Source: Pseudarthrobacter siccitolerans
GTDB lineage: Bacteria; Actinomycetota; Actinomycetes; Actinomycetales; Micrococcaceae
DNA length: 64,000 bases
Assembly: GCF_001046895.1 (NCBI RefSeq)
Contig: NZ_CAQI01000024.1
Span: forward strand, 1 to 64,000
Reading direction: 5' to 3'
The notes beneath the pieces are model-generated. The model did not search any database. It was not told the DNA's origin and worked only from the letters and a program-made list of their open reading frames with translations. This document shows positions 16,988-25,424 of the stretch, one piece after another. How positions within the stretch are numbered: the stretch's first letter is position 1; the number at the start of each line of letters is the position of its first letter. Position numbers and translations under genes: made by a program.

Positions 16988-18357
16988 CACAGCACAACCG
17001 TGCTAAATCCGAGGTCTTTACGCCGTCGGGCAAGATCCAGTTCGGCATCTTTTTCCAGGGCGTGAACTCCGGAACCATCTGGAAGGCCGCCGAATCCGGC
17101 TCGCAGACTGACTTCGAGTCATTCCGCCGCATCGCCCAGACCGCCGAGCGCGGGCTGTTCGCCGCCTTTTTCCTGGGCGAGGGGCTCCGGCTGCGCGAAC
17201 ACCTGGGCCGCCCGCATGCACTGGACGTGGTGGGCAGGCCGGACGCGCAGACGATGCTGGCCGCCCTCGCGTCGGTGACGAAAAACATCGGGCTGGTGGC
17301 AACGCAGAACACCACGTACAACGATCCCGCGGACCTGGCGCACCGGCTCGCGTCCCTTGACCTGATCTCCGGCGGCCGCGCGGCGTGGAACATCGTGACC
17401 ACGGACAACGCCTGGACCGGGGCAAACTTCCGGCGCGGGGGATACCTGGACCACGCGGACCGCTACAAGCACGCCGAGGCGTTTGTGGAAACGGCCAAGC
17501 GGATCTGGGATTCCGGGGAAACACCGGAGGGACCGGCACGCCGGGTGCTCCACGAGGGGCAGCACTACACGGTGGACGTGACGCCGCGGCTGCCGCGCAG
17601 TGCGCAGTACCGCCCGGTGTTGTTCCAGGCCGGCGACTCCCCGGCGGGCCGCAACTTTGCCGCCCGCCAGGCGGATGTCATCTTCTCTGCCCATCCGAAG
17701 TTCGACGACGCTGTGGAGTTCCGCAAGGACCTCGTGGAGCGTTCGCTGGCTGCGGGGCGCGGCGCCAACGCCGTGCAGATCATGCCGGCCAGCGAGTTCA
17801 TCCTCGCTCCGACCGCTGAGGAGGCTTTGGCGAAGAAGGAGTGGGTGCGGAGCCTGCAGATCGGGCCGCAGCAGGCCGTGGCGTATCTGGAGCAGTTCTG
17901 GGGCCGGGAGCTGTCCGAATACGATCCGGACGGGCCGCTGCCGGAGATCGATCCGGTGGTGGAGGAGACCTCCGAGACGCGCGGCAGCGGGTTCCACGGC
18001 GCGAAGGCCCGTCAACTGGCGGACCAGTGGCGGGCCGAGGCCAAGGACAAGGGCCTTTCCATCCGCCAGTTCGTCACGTCGCGGACGGCCCGGATTGATT
18101 CGACTTTCACTGGGTCGTACACCGGGGTGGCGGACCAGCTGGCCGAGTATGCGCGCGAGGGGGCGGTGGACGGTTTCAACATTTCGCCGTGGCTGATTCC
18201 GACCGGCCTGGACGACATCGTGAACCACCTGGTGCCGGAACTGCAGGAACGCGGGGTCTACCCGACGGAGTACGCGGGCAGCACTCTCCGCGGGAATCTG
18301 GGGCTGGAAACGCCGGCACGTTCTGCCAATGAAGCTGCGGCGGTCCGGGCGTCATGA
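16984..18357 (+). CDS. NtaA/DmoA family FMN-dependent monooxygenase
   Basis: A 457-residue protein of the NtaA/SnaA/DszA(SoxA) branch. Diagnostic stretches are FGIFFQGVNSGTIW, FFLGEGLRLREHLG, LISGGRAAWNIVTTDN, the RYKHAEAF helix, FQAGDSPAGRNFAAR and a final VDGFNISPWLIPTGLDD. Enzymes of this branch cleave C-N or C-S bonds in chelators, sulfones or N-acetyl-S-alkylcysteines. It overlaps the first LLM gene by 4 bases. Two LLM enzymes in tandem may act on successive substrates or as a hetero-pair. The substrate cannot be read from sequence. Confidence 0.93.
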   Translation: MTQHNRAKSEVFTPSGKIQFGIFFQGVNSGTIWKAAESGSQTDFESFRRIAQTAERGLFAAFFLGEGLRLREHLGRPHALDVVGRPDAQTMLAALASVTKNIGLVATQNTTYNDPADLAHRLASLDLISGGRAAWNIVTTDNAWTGANFRRGGYLDHADRYKHAEAFVETAKRIWDSGETPEGPARRVLHEGQHYTVDVTPRLPRSAQYRPVLFQAGDSPAGRNFAARQADVIFSAHPKFDDAVEFRKDLVERSLAAGRGANAVQIMPASEFILAPTAEEALAKKEWVRSLQIGPQQAVAYLEQFWGRELSEYDPDGPLPEIDPVVEETSETRGSGFHGAKARQLADQWRAEAKDKGLSIRQFVTSRTARIDSTFTGSYTGVADQLAEYAREGAVDGFNISPWLIPTGLDDIVNHLVPELQERGVYPTEYAGSTLRGNLGLETPARSANEAAAVRAS

Positions 18358-18512
18358 GCGCGGACCGGCTTGGCGGGTGGCTGGGGCGCTGGCTGTTCAC
18401 CCTGCGCCGCCACGTTTGGAAGTCCGACGCCGGCACTGCGGTGGGTGCCGCCGTCGAACCTTCTCTTGGGGCTGTCAGGCTGCAGCTGACGGTGGGGGAG
18501 CACTGGCTGTAA
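18354..18512 (+). CDS. Small ORF coupled to the monooxygenase operon
   Basis: A 52-codon frame starts at ATG 18354, overlapping the monooxygenase stop as ATGA, the spacing used four times earlier in this operon. The product (MSADRLGGWLGRWLF start, ending VGEHWL) is rich in Trp, Arg and Leu with a hydrophobic-basic N-terminus. I do not recognise it. It could be a genuine small protein, or the scar of a longer gene cut off here, since the next element downstream is a truncated ABM domain. The only support is the overlap and the open frame. Confidence 0.35.
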   Translation: MSADRLGGWLGRWLFTLRRHVWKSDAGTAVGAAVEPSLGAVRLQLTVGEHWL

Positions 18513-18520
18513 GTCTGGGC

Positions 18521-18778
18521 TTAGCTGCTGGACGCGTCAAGCGGCATGAGCGGAGTGACGGAGAATGGGACCACCAAGAGCGGTTCTACTGCCTCCACAA
18601 ACTCCTTCACGTGGTCTTCCTCGTTGTGGGCTTCGAGGTCCCCATTACTGGCCCAGCCTTCAAAAAGGACGAAGGTGCCTGGTTGTTGTCCGTCGGAGAA
18701 GACTGTGTATTCCAGGCACCCTGGGTCCTGCCGGCTTAGCATCTGCAGGGAGTGCAGGGCCGCCGCCGGATGTGTCTT
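18521..18778 (-). pseudogene. 5'-truncated antibiotic-biosynthesis-monooxygenase (ABM) domain
   Basis: The frame encodes ALHSLQMLSRQDPGCLEYTVF, then FVLFEGWASNGDLEAHNEEDH and a C-terminal PLLVVPFSVTPL, which is the second two-thirds of an ABM fold (EPGCLxYxxF, E-x-W, L-x-x-H). The first beta-strand and helix are missing: in this frame, upstream codons run straight into the 3' end of the SIS gene. An in-frame ATG exists at the Met of LQMLS, but a protein from there would lack the core strand. I read it as a remnant left by a junction at the end of the SIS gene. Confidence 0.6.
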
Positions 18779-18779
18779 G

Positions 18780-19796
18780 CTAGTACGGGAACTGCCACAT
18801 GTACCGGCGTCCTTCCAGCGAGTATCCCCGCACCGCCTCATAATGGGCGGCTAGGCGGAACGCGATGGTGTAGAAAACCAGGGGCGCGACGAAGGCCCGC
18901 AATTCCTGGGCAATGCCGGGAAGCTCGAGCTCCCTGCTGTCCACCCGGAAGGTTTCGCCGCTGTACTCCTCAAGGAACCGGTCGGCGCGTTCAGCCATGG
19001 GGCGGGTTTCGTCTTCGGTCAGGTAGATGATGCTTTTGGTGTCCTTGTCGAACACTTCGAACGGGCCCTGGAAAAACTCGTTCGCATTAATGGTTGCGGC
19101 ATGCATCCACTGCATCTCCTGGAGGAAACAACTGGTGAACGTGCTGCCCATGCCCTGCAGCGATCCCGAAGCGATGAGGTACGTCATGGGTACGTCCTTC
19201 ATGTTCCCGGCGATCTTGGCGGCGTAGGGCTCGAATCCGCGAACGGCGGTTTCGGCGGCGGCGGGCAATGCCGCCAGGGCTGAAAGCTCTGCGGACACGT
19301 CTTGGCCTTCACGTTCCAGTATCGCCAGCGCGAACAGTTGCAGAAGGACCTGGTTGCCGTCCCCGGTTTTGGCGATGAAGGCCCTGGTGACCGCCCGTGC
19401 AAGGGTTCCTTCAGGGTTGAGTGTCACTGCCACGACGGCTGCCCCCCGCTCCTGTGCCCAGGAGGCTGCCCTTGCCGTTTCTGGGGTCATGCCTGCGGCC
19501 GAAAGGGAGATCACGAGAGCGCCGGGCCCCACTCCTGGCGAGGCCCGGTAGTAGAACTCGTCCGAGTTAACGGAGGCCACTGGTGTTGTTGCCCGCCGCT
19601 CGAGGAAGTAGTGCGCGGCGTGCAAGCCGGAGAGGGAGCCTCCGGCACCCACGAGATAAACCCTGTTGAGTTCCGGCAGGCCCGAGACGTACGACCTGAT
19701 GTCGGGCCAAAGGGTGAGGGCGTGCTCCTGGGAGCCGCGGATGCCGCCTGGGATTTCTTTCACAGGTTGTGTTCCGATGAAGGTGCCGTCGGTCAT
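18780..19796 (-). CDS. SIS-domain fructosamine deglycase (FrlB-like)
   Basis: A 338-residue protein with two sugar-isomerase (SIS) folds. The first has RVYLVGAGGSLSGLHAAHYFLE (about 46-67), SDEFYYR and ISLSAAGMTPET; the second has MTYLIASGSLQGMGSTF and NANEFFQGPFEVFDKDT. The FQGPFE block, with its glutamate, resembles the deglycase branch that includes FrlB and FraB, which split fructosamine 6-phosphates into glucose 6-phosphate and an amino acid. The start is ATG 19796, preceded by GAGGAAC; the ORF runs open to 19955 through the intergenic repeat. It follows a binding-protein gene on the same strand, with a FrlD-like kinase gene divergent beyond it, which supports an Amadori-compound role. 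Confidence 0.82.
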   Translation of the reverse strand: MTDGTFIGTQPVKEIPGGIRGSQEHALTLWPDIRSYVSGLPELNRVYLVGAGGSLSGLHAAHYFLERRATTPVASVNSDEFYYRASPGVGPGALVISLSAAGMTPETARAASWAQERGAAVVAVTLNPEGTLARAVTRAFIAKTGDGNQVLLQLFALAILEREGQDVSAELSALAALPAAAETAVRGFEPYAAKIAGNMKDVPMTYLIASGSLQGMGSTFTSCFLQEMQWMHAATINANEFFQGPFEVFDKDTKSIIYLTEDETRPMAERADRFLEEYSGETFRVDSRELELPGIAQELRAFVAPLVFYTIAFRLAAHYEAVRGYSLEGRRYMWQFPY

Positions 19797-19818
19797 TGTT
19801 GTTCCTCTGCTGTCGGGC

Positions 19819-20535
19819 GTCCGCCCGGTTGGGTGCGGCCGGCTGGTGTCCGGCCGTGGTGGGTCAGGTGTTACTTGGCGGCGGTGGGGGCCGGTGTTGC
19901 GGTTTGCTCGGCTTTGGGCAGGTACTGCTCGGGCATCGGGGAGCCCGGGAACCACTTCTGGTACAGGGTCTTCCAGGTGCCGTCTTCCATGGCCTCGGCC
20001 AGTGCCTTGTTCAGGGCTTCTTTGAGGGCGGTCTTGTCCTTGGCGATAGCGAATCCTGCGGGTGCGTCGAAGGAGGGGATGTCGGCGACGCTGACCAGGC
20101 CGTGCTGCTCGGTGTAGTCCTGGGCGGTCTCGTAATCGAGGAAGTGGGCGTCGGCTGAGCCGTTGTTGACCGCTGCGATGGCGGAGTTGTTGTCCGGGAA
20201 CCTGACCAGGCTGGCGGTGGGGAAGTTCTTGACTGCGTAGGCTTCCTGCAGGGTTCCCTGGACGACGCCGAGGCGCTTTCCGTTCAGGCCGTCCACGCCC
20301 TTGATGCCGGAATTCTTGGTGGTCAGGACGGTGAGGTAGCCGGCGAGGTAGCCGTTGGAGAAGTCCACGGTTTCCTTGCGCTTGTCCGTGATACCGATCG
20401 CGGCGACACCGACGTCGAACTGTCCGTTGGCCACGGCGGGCAGGATTGCGGAGAAGTCCTGGCCGGTGAAGACCACGTTGTCTACCCCTGCCCGCTTGGC
20501 GACGTCTTTGAAGAGCTCAACATCAAAACCGGTGT
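19819..20535. repeat. Long direct repeat, copy 1 (with 27045-27761)
   Basis: About 717 bases align without gaps to 27045-27761 (constant offset 7226) with only scattered mismatches. The repeat covers the non-coding 3' flank and about three quarters of the binding-protein gene. Identity falls off abruptly toward the 5' coding region. Confidence 0.9.
19836..19856 (-). promoter_or_regulatory. Hairpin between binding-protein gene and SIS gene
   Basis: Stem CGGCCGG/CCGGCCG with a 7-base loop lies just after the binding-protein stop. The duplicate has the same hairpin at 27062-27082, between the second binding-protein gene and the permease gene. Hairpins here commonly partly terminate transcription or protect the upstream mRNA, so that binding protein is made in excess. 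No T run follows. Confidence 0.5.
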
Positions 20536-20740
20536 AGTTGCCTTGTGCATCCGCGAAGGCATAAGGCTTGAGGTCACCGACGCTGGCAACGCGGACGGTG
20601 CCCGGCTGGATCAACGCGTACGGATTATCAGCGGAGGGCGCTGTTGAGGGGCTGCCGCCACAGGCAGTTGCAAGGCTGGCAAGCACGGCAGCTGCGGCCA
20701 TCACCAGGCCGAGGCGGAACTTTTTGGAACGAGTGCGCAT
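19871..20740 (-). CDS. Polar-amino-acid-type ABC substrate-binding lipoprotein 1
   Basis: A 289-residue lipoprotein. The signal is [19 protein letters not shown] followed by lipobox ATAC, Cys being about residue 27. The mature domain is SBP_bac_3: [66 protein letters not shown]. From [10 protein letters not shown] to the end it differs from the copy at 27097 at only four residues that I count, whereas the signal peptide and first ~55 mature residues differ clearly. The start is ATG 20740; the frame to 20833 extends into the promoter and operator. No permease is adjacent, so it presumably delivers ligand to the single transporter encoded at 25424-26991. Confidence 0.93.
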   Translation of the reverse strand: MRTRSKKFRLGLVMAAAAVLASLATACGGSPSTAPSADNPYALIQPGTVRVASVGDLKPYAFADAQGNYTGFDVELFKDVAKRAGVDNVVFTGQDFSAILPAVANGQFDVGVAAIGITDKRKETVDFSNGYLAGYLTVLTTKNSGIKGVDGLNGKRLGVVQGTLQEAYAVKNFPTASLVRFPDNNSAIAAVNNGSADAHFLDYETAQDYTEQHGLVSVADIPSFDAPAGFAIAKDKTALKEALNKALAEAMEDGTWKTLYQKWFPGSPMPEQYLPKAEQTATPAPTAAK

Positions 20741-20808
20741 GGGTTTTCCGATCTCCGGGAAAGGGGCTGTCACACAGTTGAACTCGAAGATTGAGTACCG
20801 ATCAAATG

Positions 20809-20822
20809 TGAGAGCGTTTTCA
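20809..20822. promoter_or_regulatory. LacI-type operator upstream of binding-protein gene 1
   Basis: TGAGAGCGTTTTCA is a near-palindrome around a central CG, the usual form of LacI/GalR operators. It lies 69 bases before the binding-protein ATG. A sister site is at 20974-20987. Confidence 0.65.
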
Positions 20823-20973
20823 GATATCGCCAACCTACATTCTGAAATTCTCGCTCGTCAAGAGGTGGCAAGGAACGTCCCAATTTAGTGGGCAGATGGT
20901 GAGATTTACACGGAATCGTGATCATCGCGCATCGAGAACGAGCGAATCCTCAAAAAGTTGAGACTGGACTTTC

Positions 20974-20987
20974 TGCGAACGCTCTCA
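20974..20987. promoter_or_regulatory. LacI-type operator upstream of the FrlD-like kinase
   Basis: TGCGAACGCTCTCA, in reverse TGAGAGCGTTCGCA, shares TGAGAGCGTT with the site at 20809. It lies about 30 bases before the kinase start, where a repressor would block transcription. The pair flanks the divergent promoter region. Confidence 0.65.
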
Positions 20988-21015
20988 TAGTCTGAGGCGA
21001 GATTACTGGGGAGGA

Positions 21016-21843
21016 ATGATGGTTTCGATCCTGACAGCGAGGGATAACGTCGTTGACTGCTACTTGGATGAGGGGCAGGTGTTTGCAGGCGGCAACGCAC
21101 TGAATGTGGCGGTACACGCACGGCGCGCGGGAGCGCGGACAGCCTATGCCGGCACGGTCGGGACAGATCCGGCGGGAGCTTTTATCCAAAGTTCCCTGGC
21201 CCGGGAGGGGGTGTCCACGGACTTTCTCCAGGTCCGTCCCGGCAGCACCGCCTATTGCGTGATTGAAAGGAACGACGGCGACCGGGTGTTCCGCGAAGTG
21301 GGGCTCGGAGTCTCCCAGGCCGCATACGACGGCGGGTTCCTCTCGCCGTCGTCCGGCTTTGACGCTGTCCACCTCAGCGTCTCCAGCCTCCTTGAGGATT
21401 TGGCACTGGAACTCGCATCTCTTTCCCGCCTGTCCTTTGACTTTTCCACCAACAGGGACGCTGCCCTGCTGACCGCTGTGGCGCCGCACTGTTATCTGGC
21501 GTCCTTCTCGGGAGGAGACCTGGCCAGGCCTGAGGCTCTCGATCTTGCGAGGCAGGCCACTGCCCTCGGCGCCACCTGGGCCCTGGTAACGCGGGGTGCA
21601 GAGGGCGCGGTCCTTGCGGGCCGGGAACACACCTGCGAGGTCCCGGCGGCAAACACCACTCTGGTGGACACCCTGGGGGCCGGCGATACGTTTATCGCGA
21701 CGGTTTTGACCGGGCTCCTCAAAGCCGCAAATCCACACGAGGCCTTAGCCAGGGCATCGGAAGCTTCCGCCCGCACCTGCAGCAGGCTCGGAGCCTTCGG
21801 CGAGGGAGAATCGCTTACCGCCGTACCCCTGCCCGCAGGGTAG
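21016..21843 (+). CDS. frlD: PfkB-family sugar kinase, FrlD-like (fructosamine 6-kinase)
   Basis: A 275-residue ribokinase-family protein. The start region DNVVDCYLDEGQVFAGGNALNVAVHARRAG matches the FrlD pattern (DNCVD, then GGNAxNVAV). The C-terminal signature DTLGAGDTFIATVLTGLL near 218-235 holds the catalytic Asp and the anion hole. The central DGDRVFREVGLGV matches the NDRVF block of fructoselysine kinase. It would phosphorylate the sugar moiety of an Amadori compound before cleavage by the SIS deglycase. There are two adjacent ATGs; GGGGAGG ends so close to the first that the second (21019) may be the real start. Two LacI-type operators lie upstream. Confidence 0.82.
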   Translation: MMVSILTARDNVVDCYLDEGQVFAGGNALNVAVHARRAGARTAYAGTVGTDPAGAFIQSSLAREGVSTDFLQVRPGSTAYCVIERNDGDRVFREVGLGVSQAAYDGGFLSPSSGFDAVHLSVSSLLEDLALELASLSRLSFDFSTNRDAALLTAVAPHCYLASFSGGDLARPEALDLARQATALGATWALVTRGAEGAVLAGREHTCEVPAANTTLVDTLGAGDTFIATVLTGLLKAANPHEALARASEASARTCSRLGAFGEGESLTAVPLPAG

Positions 21844-21955
21844 GGGGAGCAGGCTTTTGGAGGGACGCCGACAATAGTGAAGGTAAGCTACTGACCCGCA
21901 GGCTTTCGGCTGCGCATGCCGCCCCCAAGACCCTTTCGACGACGGAAAGACCCCC

Positions 21956-23047
21956 ATGGCGCCACCTCCCAGGATCACCATCACCCAGGTTGCAGCTGAA
22001 GCAGGTGTCAGCACGGCTACGGCCGGGAGGGCCCTTGGCGGTTACGGATACGCGAGCGATGAGGTGGCAGCGCGGGTTCAGGCCGCAGCCCGGAAACTGG
22101 GCTACAAACCCAACATGCTCGCCCGCAGCCTCGTCACCGGCCGCAGCCAGACCATCGGGGTAGTCGCCGCCGACATCGACAACGCCTTTTACGCCCGCGT
22201 CCTGCGCGGGATCGGCGACGTGGCCCGATCGCGTGGATTCGGCGTCATCCTCACCAACAGCGATGAGAACCTCGACCGCGAAAAGGAAGCCGTTCAACTG
22301 CTCCTTGAAAAACGCGTTGACGGGCTCATCATCACCCCCTGCGACGTCCATGGGTCCGAGCATCTGCGCAATCTCATCGCCGGCGGATGCCCCGCAGTCC
22401 AGATAGACCGGGCAGCCTACGACCTGGCAGCAGACTCCGTGACAGTAGACAACCGCGGCGCAGCCCGCGAAGCAGTGGCCCACCTGCTCACTGCGGGCCA
22501 CAAGCGGGTGGGAATCATCGCTGAGCTGGAGCAAATCGACAGCGGCAGCCTTGCGGACTTCGTAGCCCAAGCGGCCGTATCGCCCCTAACTGCGGAAACG
22601 CTCTATCCAAGCTGGCAACGCCTGCTCGGATATCTTGACGCCCACCGGGACGCCGGCGTCCCCGTGCAGACTCAACTGATTCGCCGCGCCGGAGCCTACT
22701 CCTCCGCAGCAGCCCGTCACGAAGCCGTTGACCTCCTTGAATCCGGAGCAAGGCCTACAGCTGTCTTCGCGGCCGATGGAACCATGTCCCAGGGGCTGAT
22801 GCAGGCCATTGCCGACCTCAAAATCAGTGTTCCGGGCCAGCTGTCGGTGGTCTGCTTCGATGACCTCGACTGGATGACTTTCATGCAACCGGCAATAACG
22901 TCGGTGCACCAGCCGGTCCACCGGATCGGCTCCATGGCAGCGGAGCTCCTGCTGTCCAGGATCGCCGGCGAGACATCAATGCCCAAGCACAATGTCCTGG
23001 AAGCACGGCTCAACATCCGGGACTCAGTGGGCCCGCCCCCGCATTAG
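21956..23047 (+). CDS. LacI family transcriptional regulator 1
   Basis: A 363-residue repressor. The HTH is ITQVAAEAGVSTATAGRALGGYG (about 8-30) with hinge KLGYKPNMLARSL, then the periplasmic-binding-like sensor (TIGVVAADIDNAFYARVLRGI, LLLEKRVDGLIITP, AVFAADGTMSQGLMQA). The recognition helix reads STATAGRALG where most LacI proteins have STVSRVLN; the second LacI protein in this locus (28127) shares the ARALGxYG form. It sits 112 bases after the kinase gene on the same strand. It is the obvious candidate to bind the operators at 20809 and 20974. Confidence 0.93.
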   Translation: MAPPPRITITQVAAEAGVSTATAGRALGGYGYASDEVAARVQAAARKLGYKPNMLARSLVTGRSQTIGVVAADIDNAFYARVLRGIGDVARSRGFGVILTNSDENLDREKEAVQLLLEKRVDGLIITPCDVHGSEHLRNLIAGGCPAVQIDRAAYDLAADSVTVDNRGAAREAVAHLLTAGHKRVGIIAELEQIDSGSLADFVAQAAVSPLTAETLYPSWQRLLGYLDAHRDAGVPVQTQLIRRAGAYSSAAARHEAVDLLESGARPTAVFAADGTMSQGLMQAIADLKISVPGQLSVVCFDDLDWMTFMQPAITSVHQPVHRIGSMAAELLLSRIAGETSMPKHNVLEARLNIRDSVGPPPH

Positions 23048-23075
23048 GGAGTGCAGTACCCGGGCTTAAGCCGCA

Positions 23076-23107
23076 ACGGGGAGTGGTGAAAGCCTTCACC
23101 ACTCCCC
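23076..23107. terminator. Bidirectional terminator between LacI 1 and FAD oxidase
   Basis: A perfect 14-bp stem (23076-23089 with 23094-23107), loop AGCC, lies between convergent genes. T runs are weak, so it may work as a simple roadblock hairpin on both strands. Confidence 0.75.
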
Positions 23108-23119
23108 GCCTTCAGTCCG

Positions 23120-24301
23120 CTATTTTTGCGGCACCGGCGCCCAGGCGCCCGTACTCACTGCTTCCGGCGCCGTGGTGCCGGCGTCGAACCGGTCCAGGCG
23201 GAAGGATTTCAGCACCGGAGAGGCGGTTCCGGTGAGGATCTCCTCGGCGAGGAGTTCGCCAAGGATCAGCCCGAGCGTTGCGCCCGAGTGAGTGAACACT
23301 GTGTGCAGTCCCGAAATTGCCGGCACCGGTCCTACTACGGGTTCGCCGTCGCCCGGAATGGGTTTCAGTCCTGCTCCTACTTTCTGCGCAGTCAGCCGCG
23401 GGTTACCGGCAAGGACCTTCGATGCTTCGTCGAGCAAGCCCTGGACGGACGCTTCGGGAACCGTGAGGGAACCGTCGTCCTCGACAATGATGGACTGCTC
23501 GGCCCAATCGGCATCGAGTACCAGGCGGCCGTCGGGTGTTGGCCGCACCGCCACGCGCGGGGTATTCAGCACGGTTTTTACTTCGAAGTCCACCGGATCC
23601 GTGAACAGCACGAACGCGGCAGGGGTGGCATCCGGAACCGTCACCCCCAAGGCTGCGAGTTGGGCAGGAACGTCTCCCCCGGTTGCCAGCACTACCTGGT
23701 CTGCTGCCAGCCGGGTTCCGTCGCCGAGTATGACGCCGGACGCGACGCCGTCCTGCACGTCCACCCTCACGTCACCTGCGTTCTCGATGACCTCAGCACC
23801 GTTGGCCACTGCCTGGGCAACCAGCGCCGGGATGAAGTCGGGCATGTTCACCCAGCCTTCTCCCGCGTTGTAGATGGCGCCTTCCTCGGCCACCGCCTCG
23901 ACGTTCACGTCGGGTGCGACCCGCGACACGTCGTCGCGGTTGATCCAGACGGAGTCGTACCCCGTCGATCGTTCGAAGGCGAAGGTCTCGCGGAATGTCT
24001 CATCCGGTCCGGCCCACTTCATGGCGCCGTCAAACCTGATGTAGTCCCGGCTCTCGGGATGGTGCGCAGTCCAGGTGCGGTACCGGTCGATGGCAAGCAT
24101 CCGCAGGTAGTGGTAGTCGGCGGACCGGGCGCCGGAAGAGTTCAACCACGCGATCGAGCGGCTTGAGGCCCCGCTTGCGAGGGACCCGGCGGTTACCAGC
24201 GTCACGTGGGCGCCACCCCTCGCGAGGTGCATGCTGGTTGATGCGCCGAGGATGCCGCCGCCGATGACGGCAACACGTTTTGCTGGGGCTGTGGAGGACA
24301 T
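23120..24301 (-). CDS. FAD-dependent amine/amino-acid oxidoreductase (DAO family)
   Basis: A 393-residue flavoprotein. The N-terminal FAD fold is RVAVIGGGILGASTSMHLARGG at about 9-30. There is a second strand with ARLAADQVVLATGG, and the C-terminal DAO block KVGAGLKPIPGDGEPVVGP then VFTHSGATLGLILGELLAEEI. The family includes D-amino-acid, glycine and sarcosine oxidases and fructosyl-amino-acid oxidases. In this locus an amadoriase-like role is the attractive reading, which would be a second, oxidative route beside the kinase/deglycase. The start is ATG 24301, with AAGGGAG 6 bases upstream; the 124 codons before it belong to the neighbouring intergenic space and Gfo gene. Confidence 0.88.
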   Translation of the reverse strand: MSSTAPAKRVAVIGGGILGASTSMHLARGGAHVTLVTAGSLASGASSRSIAWLNSSGARSADYHYLRMLAIDRYRTWTAHHPESRDYIRFDGAMKWAGPDETFRETFAFERSTGYDSVWINRDDVSRVAPDVNVEAVAEEGAIYNAGEGWVNMPDFIPALVAQAVANGAEVIENAGDVRVDVQDGVASGVILGDGTRLAADQVVLATGGDVPAQLAALGVTVPDATPAAFVLFTDPVDFEVKTVLNTPRVAVRPTPDGRLVLDADWAEQSIIVEDDGSLTVPEASVQGLLDEASKVLAGNPRLTAQKVGAGLKPIPGDGEPVVGPVPAISGLHTVFTHSGATLGLILGELLAEEILTGTASPVLKSFRLDRFDAGTTAPEAVSTGAWAPVPQK

Positions 24302-24380
24302 GGTTCTCCCTTTCTGGGTGTTTAGGACGATAGTGCGGGCAGGGCTGGAACAGCCTGCACCTGTGCTGCCCGGGCCTGCC

Positions 24381-25424
24381 TTAGGCGAAGGCGTGGACTT
24401 TTTCGATGATCCGAAGGACCTCAAGGGACTCGGCCGGATTGACGGGCAGGGCACCTTCGCCGCGAAGTGCGGCGGCCAGTTCTGTGTAGAACCGGGGGTA
24501 GGCGCCGGTTTCCGGCCGGACGGTGGTGGTGGCACCGTCGATGCCCAGGACCCCCCAAGCGTCCTGGGGCTCCACCCCGTACGAGGGATCCAAGGGGGAC
24601 ATACCCGCCGCGAGGGCAGGTTCCTGGTGATCCAGGCCCCACTTGGTGTAACCGGCCACGGAACCCAGGACATGGAAGCGCGGGCCCACCTGCGCCGCCA
24701 TCCCGTTCATCCACAGACGGGACCGGACGCCGGATTCATGGAGCAGTGACACGAACGCTTCGGTATCCGCCGCGTCCGGGTGCGGTCCGTGGTTTGCCGT
24801 CTCACCATAGCTTTCCTGGACCGGCCCGAACAGCTGGACCGCCTGGTCGATCAGGTGGGCGCCGAGGTCGTGGAGGATTCCCCCGCCTTCCCCAAGTGAC
24901 ACGGTGTCGCGCCAGTTACCGAAGCCTTCCGGCCGCCACCATTCGAAGCGTGACTCGAAGCTGCGGACTTCGCCCAGCGCGCCTTCGGCGAGCAGCCTTC
25001 GGAGCGTCAGGAAGTCTGCGTCCCACCGGCGGTTTTGGAAGACCGTGAGCTGCACGCCAGCCTCGGCAGCGGCGGACACGAGCTCCTCCCCGTGGCCTGA
25101 GGCAGTGACGAACGGCTTGTCCACCACCACATGGAGCCCGTGCGCCATGGCGGTGGAGGCAAGGTCGAAATGGGTGAGCGGTGGTGTTCCGACGATTACC
25201 AGGTCCAGGTCGCCGGAGTGGGCGAACATGGCCTCCGGCGTTGGAACAATCCGGGCCTGGGGATAGAGCCTGGACGCAACGGCCGCGCGGGCCGGATCAG
25301 CCGTGACGATGATGTCCAGCGAGTAGGCAGGATCAGCTGCGATGAGCGGCGCGTGAAAGACTTTGCCCGAGACCCCGAACCCGACGACGGCAGTCCGGAT
25401 GGGCGTGGTGGTCACCCGGCGCAT
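24381..25424 (-). CDS. Gfo/Idh/MocA family oxidoreductase
   Basis: A 347-residue NAD(P)-dependent dehydrogenase. The Rossmann start is IRTAVVGFGVSGKVFHAPLIAA at about 9-30. The conserved VVDKPFVTA carries the family's EKP-type lysine in DKP form, and GGGILHDLGAHLIDQAVQLFG holds the catalytic HDLGxHLxD pattern. Such enzymes oxidise or epimerise sugars, inositols or sugar amines (MocA acts on rhizopine). Its start overlaps the stop of the ATP-binding gene (GTGATG at 25427-25422), so translation is coupled to the transporter. GTG 25427 is an alternative start. Confidence 0.9.
   Translation of the reverse strand: MRRVTTTPIRTAVVGFGVSGKVFHAPLIAADPAYSLDIIVTADPARAAVASRLYPQARIVPTPEAMFAHSGDLDLVIVGTPPLTHFDLASTAMAHGLHVVVDKPFVTASGHGEELVSAAAEAGVQLTVFQNRRWDADFLTLRRLLAEGALGEVRSFESRFEWWRPEGFGNWRDTVSLGEGGGILHDLGAHLIDQAVQLFGPVQESYGETANHGPHPDAADTEAFVSLLHESGVRSRLWMNGMAAQVGPRFHVLGSVAGYTKWGLDHQEPALAAGMSPLDPSYGVEPQDAWGVLGIDGATTTVRPETGAYPRFYTELAAALRGEGALPVNPAESLEVLRIIEKVHAFA

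Noticed and set aside
18780..19955. 391-residue form of the SIS protein
   Set aside because: The first 53 codons are the intergenic repeat, and the same peptide is read downstream of the second binding-protein gene. ATG 19796 has its own Shine-Dalgarno.
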